Origin: Oscillospiraceae bacterium
GTDB taxonomy: Bacteria; Bacillota; Clostridia; Oscillospirales; Oscillospiraceae
Reading direction: 5' to 3'
DNA: 64,000 nt
Assembly: GCA_017458065.1 (NCBI GenBank)
Contig: JAFTGD010000043.1
Location: 1 to 64,000 of the forward strand
Part shown: positions 51,194-58,532 of the stretch, piece by piece
Position numbering within the stretch: the stretch's first letter is position 1
How the letters are laid out: the number at the start of each line of letters is the position of its first letter
Program-made: the position numbers and the translations under genes
The notes under the pieces: generated by a model
Databases searched by the model: none
What the model saw: only the letters and a program-made list of their open reading frames with translations
Told to the model about the DNA's origin: nothing

Positions 51194-52255
51194 TCAGGGA
51201 AGAAAGCCCCGGATGATCTCCTGCATCCGGCTCCATTTTTCCTCCATATCCGCGACCAGCTTCAGCTGTGTCCGGCAGCGGTCCAGGTTGTGCTGGGGAT
51301 AGGCGATGTGGTAATAATGATCGCCATCCAGATAATCGGTCAGGAAGCGCAGGCCGTTTTCCAGGGTCATGGTTTTGGCCCCGAGGGGAAGAGATTCAAT
51401 CTCCGCCGCGGTGAGCCCGCCGCAGGCCGGAATGAAGCCGTTTGCATAGGTCTCATAGAGGCCGAGGTCGAAAGTGACTTTGGAGAGGTCCTTCTCATCC
51501 TCAGCGGCGGTGGAGGCCCCGAAGCGGACCGAATCCCCAAAATCATAGGCCACAAGACCCGGCATGACCGTGTCAAGGTCGATCACGCAGAGCGCGGTCC
51601 TCGCTGCAGCGTCCAGCATGACATTGTTGAGCTTGGTGTCGTTGTGGGTGACGCGAAGGGGCAGTTCGCCGCTTTCGCGCATGCGCTGCAGCGTCCCCGC
51701 TTCTTCCTCGCGGTCCAGAAGGAAGCGCACCTCCGGACCCACCGAAGCGAGCCTGCCGGCGGCATCGGCCTCCATGGCCAGACGGAACTTGCGGAAGCGG
51801 TCCGGCGTGTTGTGAAAGTCCGGGATCGTCTCGCACAGCGTCTCGGCGGGGAAGTCCCTCAGCTGGCGCTGAAAATGCCCGAAGGCGACGGCGCTCTGGT
51901 AGAAGTCCTCTCTGGTCTCGGGCGTCTGGAGGCAGATGCTGTCCTCCACAAAGTCGTAGACGCGCCAGTATTCACCGTCCGTGTCCCGGAAGAAGCAGCC
52001 GCCGTCCAGAGTCGGGATCAGGTGCAGACAGCTGCGGGGATCGGGATCCTGTCCCGCCAAAAACTCCGTGACCGACTTGACGTTGCCCATCAGACCGGGG
52101 ATATCGGCAAAAGCCCTGCGGCTCAGGCGCTGAAGAATATAGCGCCTGTTTGTATTGGTTACGACGAGAAAAGTCAGGTTGATATGCCCCTCTCCGTACG
52201 GCGCGCAGGATGCGGGTGTCCCCTCCAGAGCAAATTGTTTCAGAACCTGTTCCAT
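51194..52255 (-). CDS. nahK: N-acetylhexosamine 1-kinase homologue (APH fold)
   Basis: 353 residues from ATG 52255; a longer frame would cover the upstream gene. It matches bifidobacterial NahK/LnpB block by block: FALEGTPASCAPYGEGHINLTFLV, RYILQRLSRRAFADIPGLMGNVKSVTEFL, YDFVEDSICLQTP, IPDFHNTPDRFRKFRLAMEAD, PLRVTHNDTKLNNVMLD (catalytic Asp), VIDLDTVMPGLVAYDFGDSVRFGASTAAEDEKDLSKVTFD. It phosphorylates the C1 hydroxyl of GlcNAc/GalNAc released from mucin or milk-type glycans. The partner phosphorylase (GH112) is not in the window. Could also act on another hexose. Confidence 0.85.
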   Translation of the reverse strand: MEQVLKQFALEGTPASCAPYGEGHINLTFLVVTNTNRRYILQRLSRRAFADIPGLMGNVKSVTEFLAGQDPDPRSCLHLIPTLDGGCFFRDTDGEYWRVYDFVEDSICLQTPETREDFYQSAVAFGHFQRQLRDFPAETLCETIPDFHNTPDRFRKFRLAMEADAAGRLASVGPEVRFLLDREEEAGTLQRMRESGELPLRVTHNDTKLNNVMLDAAARTALCVIDLDTVMPGLVAYDFGDSVRFGASTAAEDEKDLSKVTFDLGLYETYANGFIPACGGLTAAEIESLPLGAKTMTLENGLRFLTDYLDGDHYYHIAYPQHNLDRCRTQLKLVADMEEKWSRMQEIIRGFLP

Positions 52256-52271
52256 CAAGCAGCCCCGGGCC

Positions 52272-52496
52272 TTATTCCCCGATGTCCCCGCGGACAACCT
52301 TCCCGATGTTCCAGAGATGGGCGGCCTTCCCGGCGGCATCGGCGCGGTCTTCCGGCTTCCGGTACTCAAAATGGGCGGTCTGAGCGCCGCAGTCAACACA
52401 CATGACATACCAGCACCAGCCGTTCTCTTCCTCCAGCAGTCCTGCTCCGCCGCAGAACGGGCAGTCCTGCAGGGCAAACTGTTCGTGAATGTCCAT
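52272..52496 (-). CDS. Lar-like zinc-ribbon protein
   Basis: 74 residues. Start at ATG 52496, since GGAGG lies 8 bp upstream; an ATG at 52502 is too close to it. CPFCGGAGLLEEENGWCWYVMCVDCGAQT is the two-CxxC zinc ribbon of the restriction-alleviation (Lar) family, followed by a short helix with the family-typical AAHLWN. These proteins are phage-like in origin but are often found as chromosomal orphans. 16 bp upstream of the nahK-like gene, same strand. Confidence 0.82.
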   Translation of the reverse strand: MDIHEQFALQDCPFCGGAGLLEEENGWCWYVMCVDCGAQTAHFEYRKPEDRADAAGKAAHLWNIGKVVRGDIGE

Positions 52497-52653
52497 GATC
52501 ATATCCTCCAGTCAACTGAAATCCGCCCGGCCAAACCTGCGGAAAAGGGGTCAAACCGGGCTCGGAATCACAGCGCTATCATACCAGAGAATCCCGAATT
52601 CTTCAATATCGGAATCAATCCCGCATTAATTTCGGTTTTTTGCTGAAAAAGTA

Positions 52654-52682
52654 TTGCAAAACCGCAAAGTAGCTGATATAAT
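52654..52682 (+). promoter_or_regulatory. Promoter of the HU gene
   Basis: TTGCAA (52654-52659), 17-bp spacer, TATAAT (52677-52682), 40 bp before the start codon. Confidence 0.8.
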
Positions 52683-52721
52683 GCAAGGCCGTGAATATCT
52701 TTATAAAAAGGAGACATTTCA

Positions 52722-52997
52722 ATGAATAAGACTGAACTCGTTAAGAAAGTTGCTGCCGAGAACGCCCTGAGCCAGAAGCAGGCTGCCGCTGTTGTTGACA
52801 GTGTTCTCAATGCTGTTGTTGACACCGTCGTCGCCGGCGAGCCCGTTGCTCTGCTCGGCTTTGGCACTTTCTCCGTGAAGCATCGCGACGCCCGTCAGGG
52901 CCGCAACCCCGCTACCGGCGAGGCCATGGAGTTTGCTGCGAGCAACACCCCGGTCTTCAAGGCTGGCAAGGCGTTCAAGGAGAAGGTCAACGGCTGA
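52722..52997 (+). CDS. hup: HU-family nucleoid DNA-binding protein
   Basis: 91 residues, full length for HU. Helical dimerisation part (MNKTELVKKVAAENALSQKQAAAVVDSVLNAVVDTVVAGEPVALLGFGTFSVKHRDAR) and the DNA-gripping beta arm with GRNPATGEAMEF, Pro in NTPVFKAGKAFKEKV. AAAAGGAG ribosome site. Codon use is strongly biased, as in highly expressed genes. Compacts and bends DNA. Confidence 0.97.
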   Translation: MNKTELVKKVAAENALSQKQAAAVVDSVLNAVVDTVVAGEPVALLGFGTFSVKHRDARQGRNPATGEAMEFAASNTPVFKAGKAFKEKVNG

Positions 52998-53042
52998 TTC
53001 CGGACCTGCCCCGATAGAGGGGCTCCGTATCTGAACAGAATC

Positions 53043-53080
53043 ACAGCGTAACCCGCGGGATATGCAGGTTACGCTGTTTT
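53043..53080 (+). terminator. Terminator of the HU gene
   Basis: 11-bp stem ACAGCGTAACC / GGTTACGCTGT (53043-53053 / 53067-53077) followed by T-rich sequence. Confidence 0.9.
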
Positions 53081-53105
53081 TCTCCTTTTCCGAAAATGAA
53101 AACCC

Positions 53106-53161
53106 AAAAAACGAGAATCACTCGGCTGCCGAAAAACGGCGTACAGTGATTCTCGTTTTTT
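53106..53161. terminator. Bidirectional terminator between HU and fructose bisphosphatase
   Basis: Perfect 16-bp arms (53106-53121 / 53146-53161) with A- and T-runs at the outer ends; serves the minus-strand fbp gene. Confidence 0.93.
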
Positions 53162-53197
53162 GTCTGCGGGTGCTGCCCGCGGCCTTCAGAGACGGCG

Positions 53198-55195
53198 TCA
53201 GCGGCCTTTGTGATCCTCGGTGACGGCACCGTCGCGGTAGGCGTCCACGAGCGCGCGCAGGTCGTTGATCTGCAGCTGGATCTCGCGGCCCACGTCGGTG
53301 TCCTTGATGCGCTGGCGCAGTTCCTGCCGCTCGAAGACCTCCGTGGAGTGGGCAATCCCGTAGTTCTCCCGGATGGCCTTTTCCCGGCCGACAAAGGGCT
53401 GGTGCGCCACGATGCGGTAGGACTGGGAGGTGCTGATCAGCGTGTAGCCCGCGATGCCGGAGGTGGACTGATAGGCCTTGCAGAAGCCGCCGTCGATGAC
53501 CAGCAGCTTTCCGCCGCCCTTGATGGGGCTTTCGCCCTTCTTGGCCTTGACGGGGACATGGCCGTTGATGATATGGCAGTGGGGTCCCTCCAGGCCAAAC
53601 TCCTTCAGAATGCGGTCGCAGACGGCGGGATCCTGATAGAGCGTGTAATAGGCGTTCTTCGGCTCGGACCAGGAACTCTCATCCTTGATGAGACGGCGCT
53701 CGAAGGTGGTCATCCGGTCGCGGCCGAAGATCGGGCTGTTGCGGCCCGCCCACAGGAACCACAGAAAGTCCATCCCCAGTTTGCGCTCCGTGGAACCGGG
53801 CTTGTAGTAGTAGGCCTGACGCGCGGCGGTATCGGCAAAGTCCAGAAAGTCCCTGCCCGAGCGCTCGACCCCGTCCAGACAGAAGGAGAGGAAATCGCCC
53901 TCTTCGGTGAGCGGGATGCAGCCGTGGAAGAGCAGATTGCCGTTGTAGGTTTTATAGAGGCTGCCCTTGGAGTAGAGGAAGCGGACATGCTTCTGCAGCT
54001 TCTCGCTGCGCTCGAAAGAGGCGGTCAGCTGATCGATGACCGAGGCCTCTTCCTCGGTGAGTTCATACGGATTCTCGGGATCGACGGTGGGGAAGTCCAC
54101 ATCCTCCAGAGGATAGGTCACGCCGTCGATGGTGATGCACCGGTTCTGATAGTCGATCTTGTCCAGGAGGAGGCGGTCCTGCATGCCGTATTCCGGATGG
54201 CGGAGGATCTTCTGCCCCTCCAGCTTGAAGAGAATCACGGTGATGGCCTTGTGCATCCGGGCCGAGAGCAGCTTGTCCTTCTCGGAATAGTGCGAGGCAT
54301 CGTCCCCGGTGAGCTTCACGGCGAAGCGGGAAACGTCACAGTCCCTGTAGACCTCGTTGGCGAAAACCGAGAGCGGGCGGAGCGAGATGCCGTAGCCCGT
54401 CTCGACCACTTCCAGGTTGTTGTAGTGGATGGAATTGGAAAGCACCGTCGCGACCAGCGTCCGGCTGCCGGAGGCGGCGCCCATCCAGAGCACATCGTGG
54501 TTGCCCCACTGGATATCCACGCTGTGGTAGTCCAGAAGCGAATCCATGATGATGTCGGCGCGGGGACCGCGGTCAAAGATGTCGCCCACCAGATGCAGAT
54601 GGTCGACAGCCATGCGCTTGATGACGGCTGCGAGTGAGGAGATAAAGTCCGGCGCCTGTCCGATCTCGACAATGGTGGAGATGATGTTTTTGTAATAGTC
54701 CTGCTTGTCAAACTCGTCGCTGTGGGTGTGCAGCAGCTCCTCAATGATATAGGCGTAGTCGGGGGGCAGCGCCTTGCGCACCTTGGAGCGCGAATAGCGG
54801 GAACTCACAGCGCGGCAGAGCTCGATCAGGCGGTAGAGCGTGATGCGGTACCACTCGTCCAGATCCGGGATCTCGGGCTTCAGCTGCTCCAGCTTCTCCT
54901 CCGGATAGTAGATCAGCGTGGCCAGCTGCTCGAGTTCGGAATGGGTGACGCTGTCCTTGAACAGCACGTCCAGCTGCTCCCGGATGACACCGGAGCACGA
55001 GTTGAGGATGTGCAGGAAGGCCTCATGCTCGCCGTGTACGTCCGAAATGAAGTGCTCGCAGGCCTTCGGCAGGTTCAGGATCGCCTGCAGATTGATGATC
55101 TCGGTCCCGGCGGAGCGGAGCGTCGGATACTGGTGCGAAAGCATCCGGAGGTAGCGCAGCTCCTCCGGGGTATAGGTCTTGTGTTTCGTGATCAT
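53198..55195 (-). CDS. fbp: Fructose-1,6-bisphosphatase class III
   Basis: 665 residues, the usual length of the Firmicute class III enzyme. Calcineurin-like metallophosphatase motifs: FISDVHGEHEAF, HLVGDIFDRGPRADIIMD, IQWGNHDVLWMGA, and the late HIINGHVPVKAKKGESPIKGGGKLLVIDGG. Mn2+-dependent removal of the C1 phosphate of fructose bisphosphate in gluconeogenesis. Last gene of a minus-strand run beginning with thyA; 74-bp gap from the gene before. Confidence 0.96.
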   Translation of the reverse strand: MITKHKTYTPEELRYLRMLSHQYPTLRSAGTEIINLQAILNLPKACEHFISDVHGEHEAFLHILNSCSGVIREQLDVLFKDSVTHSELEQLATLIYYPEEKLEQLKPEIPDLDEWYRITLYRLIELCRAVSSRYSRSKVRKALPPDYAYIIEELLHTHSDEFDKQDYYKNIISTIVEIGQAPDFISSLAAVIKRMAVDHLHLVGDIFDRGPRADIIMDSLLDYHSVDIQWGNHDVLWMGAASGSRTLVATVLSNSIHYNNLEVVETGYGISLRPLSVFANEVYRDCDVSRFAVKLTGDDASHYSEKDKLLSARMHKAITVILFKLEGQKILRHPEYGMQDRLLLDKIDYQNRCITIDGVTYPLEDVDFPTVDPENPYELTEEEASVIDQLTASFERSEKLQKHVRFLYSKGSLYKTYNGNLLFHGCIPLTEEGDFLSFCLDGVERSGRDFLDFADTAARQAYYYKPGSTERKLGMDFLWFLWAGRNSPIFGRDRMTTFERRLIKDESSWSEPKNAYYTLYQDPAVCDRILKEFGLEGPHCHIINGHVPVKAKKGESPIKGGGKLLVIDGGFCKAYQSTSGIAGYTLISTSQSYRIVAHQPFVGREKAIRENYGIAHSTEVFERQELRQRIKDTDVGREIQLQINDLRALVDAYRDGAVTEDHKGR

Positions 55196-55269
55196 CCTTT
55201 TTTCTCCTCATACATGTTTGAAGATGGTTCGCAAAGGAACGCAGGGGAAGGGACGAAGTCCGCGTGGGA

Positions 55270-56118
55270 TCAGGTGAGAGACTCGAAGCCTCCCGTGCTC
55301 TTCTTTTTCTTCTGGGGCGCCGCGCCCTTCTGCAGGTTCTTAACCATGATCCAGCAGACCAGAAGCTGCTCGGCCGCAAGCCCGAGGAAAATGATCTGCA
55401 TGCCCAGATAGCGCTCATCCGCGAGGCACACGATGCAGAGCGCGGCGGCAAACATGCAGGTGAAGAGGCAGTGGGTCCATTTCGGCCGCCCGAAGAGGAA
55501 GCCGCCCATACGGAAAAAGGCAAACATGGAAGCTGCCACCGCCACCAGCTCCGGCCCGTAGGACCAAATCACGCTGTTGATGGTGTTGATCTTATAGCAG
55601 ATCACCATCCACGCCGCGAGAAAGAACATCAGGAAGAAGCTGAGCGCGCAGAGCAGCCAGATGTTGGGCTGGGGATCCCGGTTGGCAAAGCCGAGCCAAA
55701 GCGGGAAGGAAATGCCCGCAACGATCGCCAGGATTGAGAGCAGCTGATAATCGGCGCTGTTCCGGTCTGTGTCGGTCTGCAGATAGAGCAGGGCCGCGCC
55801 CGCGCAGACAATCAGCCCGGTGGCGATCCGCGCGATCACATACCATCTTCCGGTGTTGGAGAAGGCGGCGGGGAATTCATCCGGAAGATAGAGCCGCTGC
55901 TGCTCAAACCGGTGGATAAAGTACAGGAAAACGCCTGCGGCCGCAAGCACGTAGAGGAGCAGCAGAGGATGGAACAGGCTCTTCTCCGGGAGCCCGAGCT
56001 CATTGAAGGCCAGCTGGTGCTGCATCCAGCGCAGAAACACGCCGAAAGCGCCCGCGCCGCCGATGTAGCAGGCGAGCTCCAGCGATTTTTTCCCACTGCG
56101 GTATTCTTCCATTTCCAT
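55270..56118 (-). CDS. Polytopic membrane protein of unknown function
   Basis: 282 residues with about eight hydrophobic helices and a Lys-rich C-terminal tail (APQKKKKSTGG). Starts directly after the folA stop codon, so translationally coupled. Contains SFFLMFFLAAWMVICYKINTINSVIWSYGPELVAV and MQIIFLGLAAEQLLVCWIMVKN. No recognised family. Its place between folA and fbp does not suggest a function. Confidence 0.75.
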   Translation of the reverse strand: MEMEEYRSGKKSLELACYIGGAGAFGVFLRWMQHQLAFNELGLPEKSLFHPLLLLYVLAAAGVFLYFIHRFEQQRLYLPDEFPAAFSNTGRWYVIARIATGLIVCAGAALLYLQTDTDRNSADYQLLSILAIVAGISFPLWLGFANRDPQPNIWLLCALSFFLMFFLAAWMVICYKINTINSVIWSYGPELVAVAASMFAFFRMGGFLFGRPKWTHCLFTCMFAAALCIVCLADERYLGMQIIFLGLAAEQLLVCWIMVKNLQKGAAPQKKKKSTGGFESLT

Positions 56119-56616
56119 TTAGGGTTCCTCCTTTGTGCTGCTTCTGACATAGGTGCAGAAGCGATAAGCTGTTCCGTCCTCTTCCAGCCAGGGACCGGCT
56201 TCCGCACAACGCCAGTCCGGATCCACGTCCAGGTTGGGGAAAAAGCTGTCCGACGCCGGCGCGAGCCGGATCTGCGTGAGATGGACCGTGTCCACATAGG
56301 GCATCATCTGCCGGTAGACGCTGGCTCCGCCGATCACCAGGCAGCGGTCAAAATCCCGCGCCCGTTCGGCGGCCTCCGCCTCGCTGTGGACGACCTCGGC
56401 CCCGTCGATGACGATGTCCTGACGGGTGAGGACAAGATTATGGCGGTTCTTCAGGGGTCTCCCGCCGGGGAAGTCGCCCAGGGTCCGGCGGCCGACCAGA
56501 ACGGCGGTCCCGTCCGTCAACTCGCGGAAGTGCTTCCGGTCCGCCTTCAGCACCACCTGCTGGGTCCCCTCACTGCCGATGCCCCAGTCCGAAAATACTG
56601 CAACGATTGCTTCCAT
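56119..56616 (-). CDS. folA: Dihydrofolate reductase
   Basis: 165 residues from ATG 56616, 4 bp after thyA. DHFR features: MEAIVAVFSDWGIGSEG, the substrate-binding acid in KADRKHFRELT (Asp equivalent to E. coli Asp27), NADPH loop VLVGRRTLGDFPGGRPLKNRHNLVLTR, and VIGGASVYRQMMPYVDTVHLTQI. Regenerates tetrahydrofolate consumed by ThyA, hence the pair. The WGIG replaces the common xGIGxxNxLPW loop, so it is somewhat divergent. Confidence 0.92.
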   Translation of the reverse strand: MEAIVAVFSDWGIGSEGTQQVVLKADRKHFRELTDGTAVLVGRRTLGDFPGGRPLKNRHNLVLTRQDIVIDGAEVVHSEAEAAERARDFDRCLVIGGASVYRQMMPYVDTVHLTQIRLAPASDSFFPNLDVDPDWRCAEAGPWLEEDGTAYRFCTYVRSSTKEEP

Positions 56617-56620
56617 TCTG

Positions 56621-57451
56621 TTATACCGCGACCGGGATCTTGCCGGTGAAGTCGGAGAACTCATAGCTTTCGACGCGGAAGCTGTCGCGGGTGAAGGCAT
56701 AGAAGTCCTTCACCTCGGGGTCGATGATGAACTTCGGCGCGGGCTTCGGCTCGTTCCGGATGATCTCCTCAATGGCGGGGACATGGCGGTCGTAGATGTG
56801 GGCGTCCGCGATGACGTGGACAAACTCGCCGGGCTCAAAGCCGCTGACCTGGGCGATCATCATGGTCAGGATCGCGTACTGCACCACGTTCCAGTTGTTC
56901 GCTGCCAGCATGTCCTGCGAGCGCTGGTTGAGAATGGCGTTCAGGCGGTTGCCCGTGACGTTGAAGGTCATGGAGTAGGCACAGGGATAGAGCGCCATCT
57001 CGGAGAGGTCTGCAAAGGTATAGATGTTGGTCATGATCCGGCGAGAGGCGGGGTTGTGCTTCAGGTCCCAGAGGACCTTGTCCACCTGATCCATGTCCCC
57101 TTCGGGATAGTGGTGCTTGACGCCCAACTGGTAGCCGTAGGCCTTGCCGATCGAGCCGTTCTCATCCGCCCAGGCGTCCCAGACGCGGGTACGCAGGTCG
57201 TGGACGTTGTTGCTCTTCTGCTGCCAGATCCACAGCAGCTCGTCCACGGCGGACTTCCAGTAGGTCCGGCGGATGGTGAGGATCGGGAACTCCTCCGCCA
57301 GGTTATAGCGGTTCACGATACCGAATTTCTTTACGGTATGGGCGGGGGCTCCGTCGTCCCAGCGGGGACGGACCTCCCGGTCGGTATCCCAGATGCCGTT
57401 CTCCAGGATCTCCCGGCAGTTCTGGATAAAGATTTCGTCTGCTCTGCTCAT
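56621..57451 (-). CDS. thyA: Thymidylate synthase
   Basis: 276 residues. Methylates dUMP using methylene-tetrahydrofolate. Conserved RRTYWKSAVDELLWIWQQKSNNVHDL, DENGSIGKAYGYQLG, the phosphate-binding Arg pair NPASRRIM, nucleophile Cys157 in LYPCAYSMTFNV and LNQRSQDMLAANNWNVVQYAILTMMIAQ. The residues after the nucleophile are PCAYSMTF rather than the more common PCHxxxQ. First gene of the thyA-folA run. Confidence 0.95.
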   Translation of the reverse strand: MSRADEIFIQNCREILENGIWDTDREVRPRWDDGAPAHTVKKFGIVNRYNLAEEFPILTIRRTYWKSAVDELLWIWQQKSNNVHDLRTRVWDAWADENGSIGKAYGYQLGVKHHYPEGDMDQVDKVLWDLKHNPASRRIMTNIYTFADLSEMALYPCAYSMTFNVTGNRLNAILNQRSQDMLAANNWNVVQYAILTMMIAQVSGFEPGEFVHVIADAHIYDRHVPAIEEIIRNEPKPAPKFIIDPEVKDFYAFTRDSFRVESYEFSDFTGKIPVAV

Positions 57452-57663
57452 GGTGTCCCTCCTTGGGCTGCGGCAGGAGCGCGCTCCTGCAATGTTCAGT
57501 CATATCAACCATAAATTATAACACAGCTTTGGCTCTGCATCAACGCCGAATTTATGCCATTTTCAGGGGAGAAACCGGGCCGGAACCGGGACAAAGCAGG
57601 GGTTATTTCAAATTTTTGAAAAGTAATGACGCTTTGATACGGCCAGAAACAATTTTGAAAGAA

Positions 57664-57721
57664 ACACTATATTTTGGGCTCAAAACGGTTACAAGGCGGA
57701 TAAAATATCAATATCTTGTGA
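57664..57721 (+). promoter_or_regulatory. Two NrdR-box-like sites upstream of nrdG
   Basis: Box 1 at 57664-57679 matches the NrdR consensus ACACWATATNTWGTGT at 14 of 16 positions; box 2 at 57706-57721 at 12 of 16. Their starts are 42 bp apart, four helical turns. NrdR represses ribonucleotide reductase genes when dATP is high. Confidence 0.75.
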
Positions 57722-57758
57722 TTTTGCTCTTGACAACTACAAGATAGCGCATTATCAT
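57712..57758 (+). promoter_or_regulatory. Promoter of the nrdG-nrdD-trxB operon with overlapping inverted repeat
   Basis: TTGACA (57730-57735), 17-bp spacer, TATCAT (57753-57758). An inverted repeat TATCTTGT / ACAAGATA (57712-57719 / 57739-57746) straddles the -35 box and could be an additional operator. The rest of the 340-bp gap upstream (57452-57660) shows no gene. Confidence 0.72.
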
Positions 57759-57791
57759 GTGCACGGAAGGCGACAGAGGGGAGGCGAGAGG

Positions 57792-58496
57792 ATGTTCCTG
57801 GCGGGAATACAGAAGCTCTCTCTTCTGGACTACCCGGGCGTTGTGGCCTGTACGCTGTTCACTGCCGGCTGTAACTTCCGCTGTCCCTGGTGCCACAATG
57901 CCGGCCTGGTCCTGCCGGAGCAGTTTACGGGGGAGTGGCCGGACCCGGAGGAGACCCTGCGCTTTCTGGAAAAGCGGCGCGGCGTCCTCGACGGGGTGTG
58001 CATCACCGGGGGCGAGCCGCTGCTGCACCCGGAGGTGCCGGACTTCATCCGCCGGATCAAGGACCTGGGCTATCGGGTCAAGCTGGATACCAACGGCAGC
58101 TTCCCCGAGCGGCTGAGGGGGCTTGCGGAGGAAAAGCTGGTCGATTATGTGGCCATGGACATCAAGAACGCCCCCGCGCATTACGGGGAGACGGCGGGTG
58201 TCCCGGGCTTCCGGACCGAGGCGGTGGAGGAGTCGAAGAACTACCTGCTCGCCGAACCGGTGGATTATGAGTTCCGGACCACGGTGGTCCGGGGGCTGCA
58301 CACCGAGGAACGCCTTCTGGAGGCGGCCGACTGGATCCGGGGGGCCAAGGCCTGGTATCTGCAGCAGTTCCGGGATTCCGGCGCACTCATCAACGCCGAC
58401 GGTCTGAGCGCGTTTTCCGAGGAGGAGATGCAGCAGCTCCTCCGGGCCGTACAGCAAAAGCTGCCCGCGGCAAAGCTTCGCGGATTATCCATATAG
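57792..58496 (+). CDS. nrdG: Anaerobic ribonucleoside-triphosphate reductase activating enzyme (radical SAM)
   Basis: 234 residues from ATG 57792 (GAGGCGAGAGG upstream). Radical-SAM cluster CNFRCPWCHN, GGEPLLHPEVP, KLDTNGS, VDYVAMDIKNAP. Uses SAM and a [4Fe-4S] cluster to generate the glycyl radical on NrdD, encoded 36 bp downstream. Of the longer NrdG/PflA-type with a C-terminal extension (~230 residues) usual in clostridia. Confidence 0.93.
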   Translation: MFLAGIQKLSLLDYPGVVACTLFTAGCNFRCPWCHNAGLVLPEQFTGEWPDPEETLRFLEKRRGVLDGVCITGGEPLLHPEVPDFIRRIKDLGYRVKLDTNGSFPERLRGLAEEKLVDYVAMDIKNAPAHYGETAGVPGFRTEAVEESKNYLLAEPVDYEFRTTVVRGLHTEERLLEAADWIRGAKAWYLQQFRDSGALINADGLSAFSEEEMQQLLRAVQQKLPAAKLRGLSI

Positions 58497-58532
58497 AATC
58501 AAGGAAGAAGAAAGAGTTCAGGAGGAATACCC

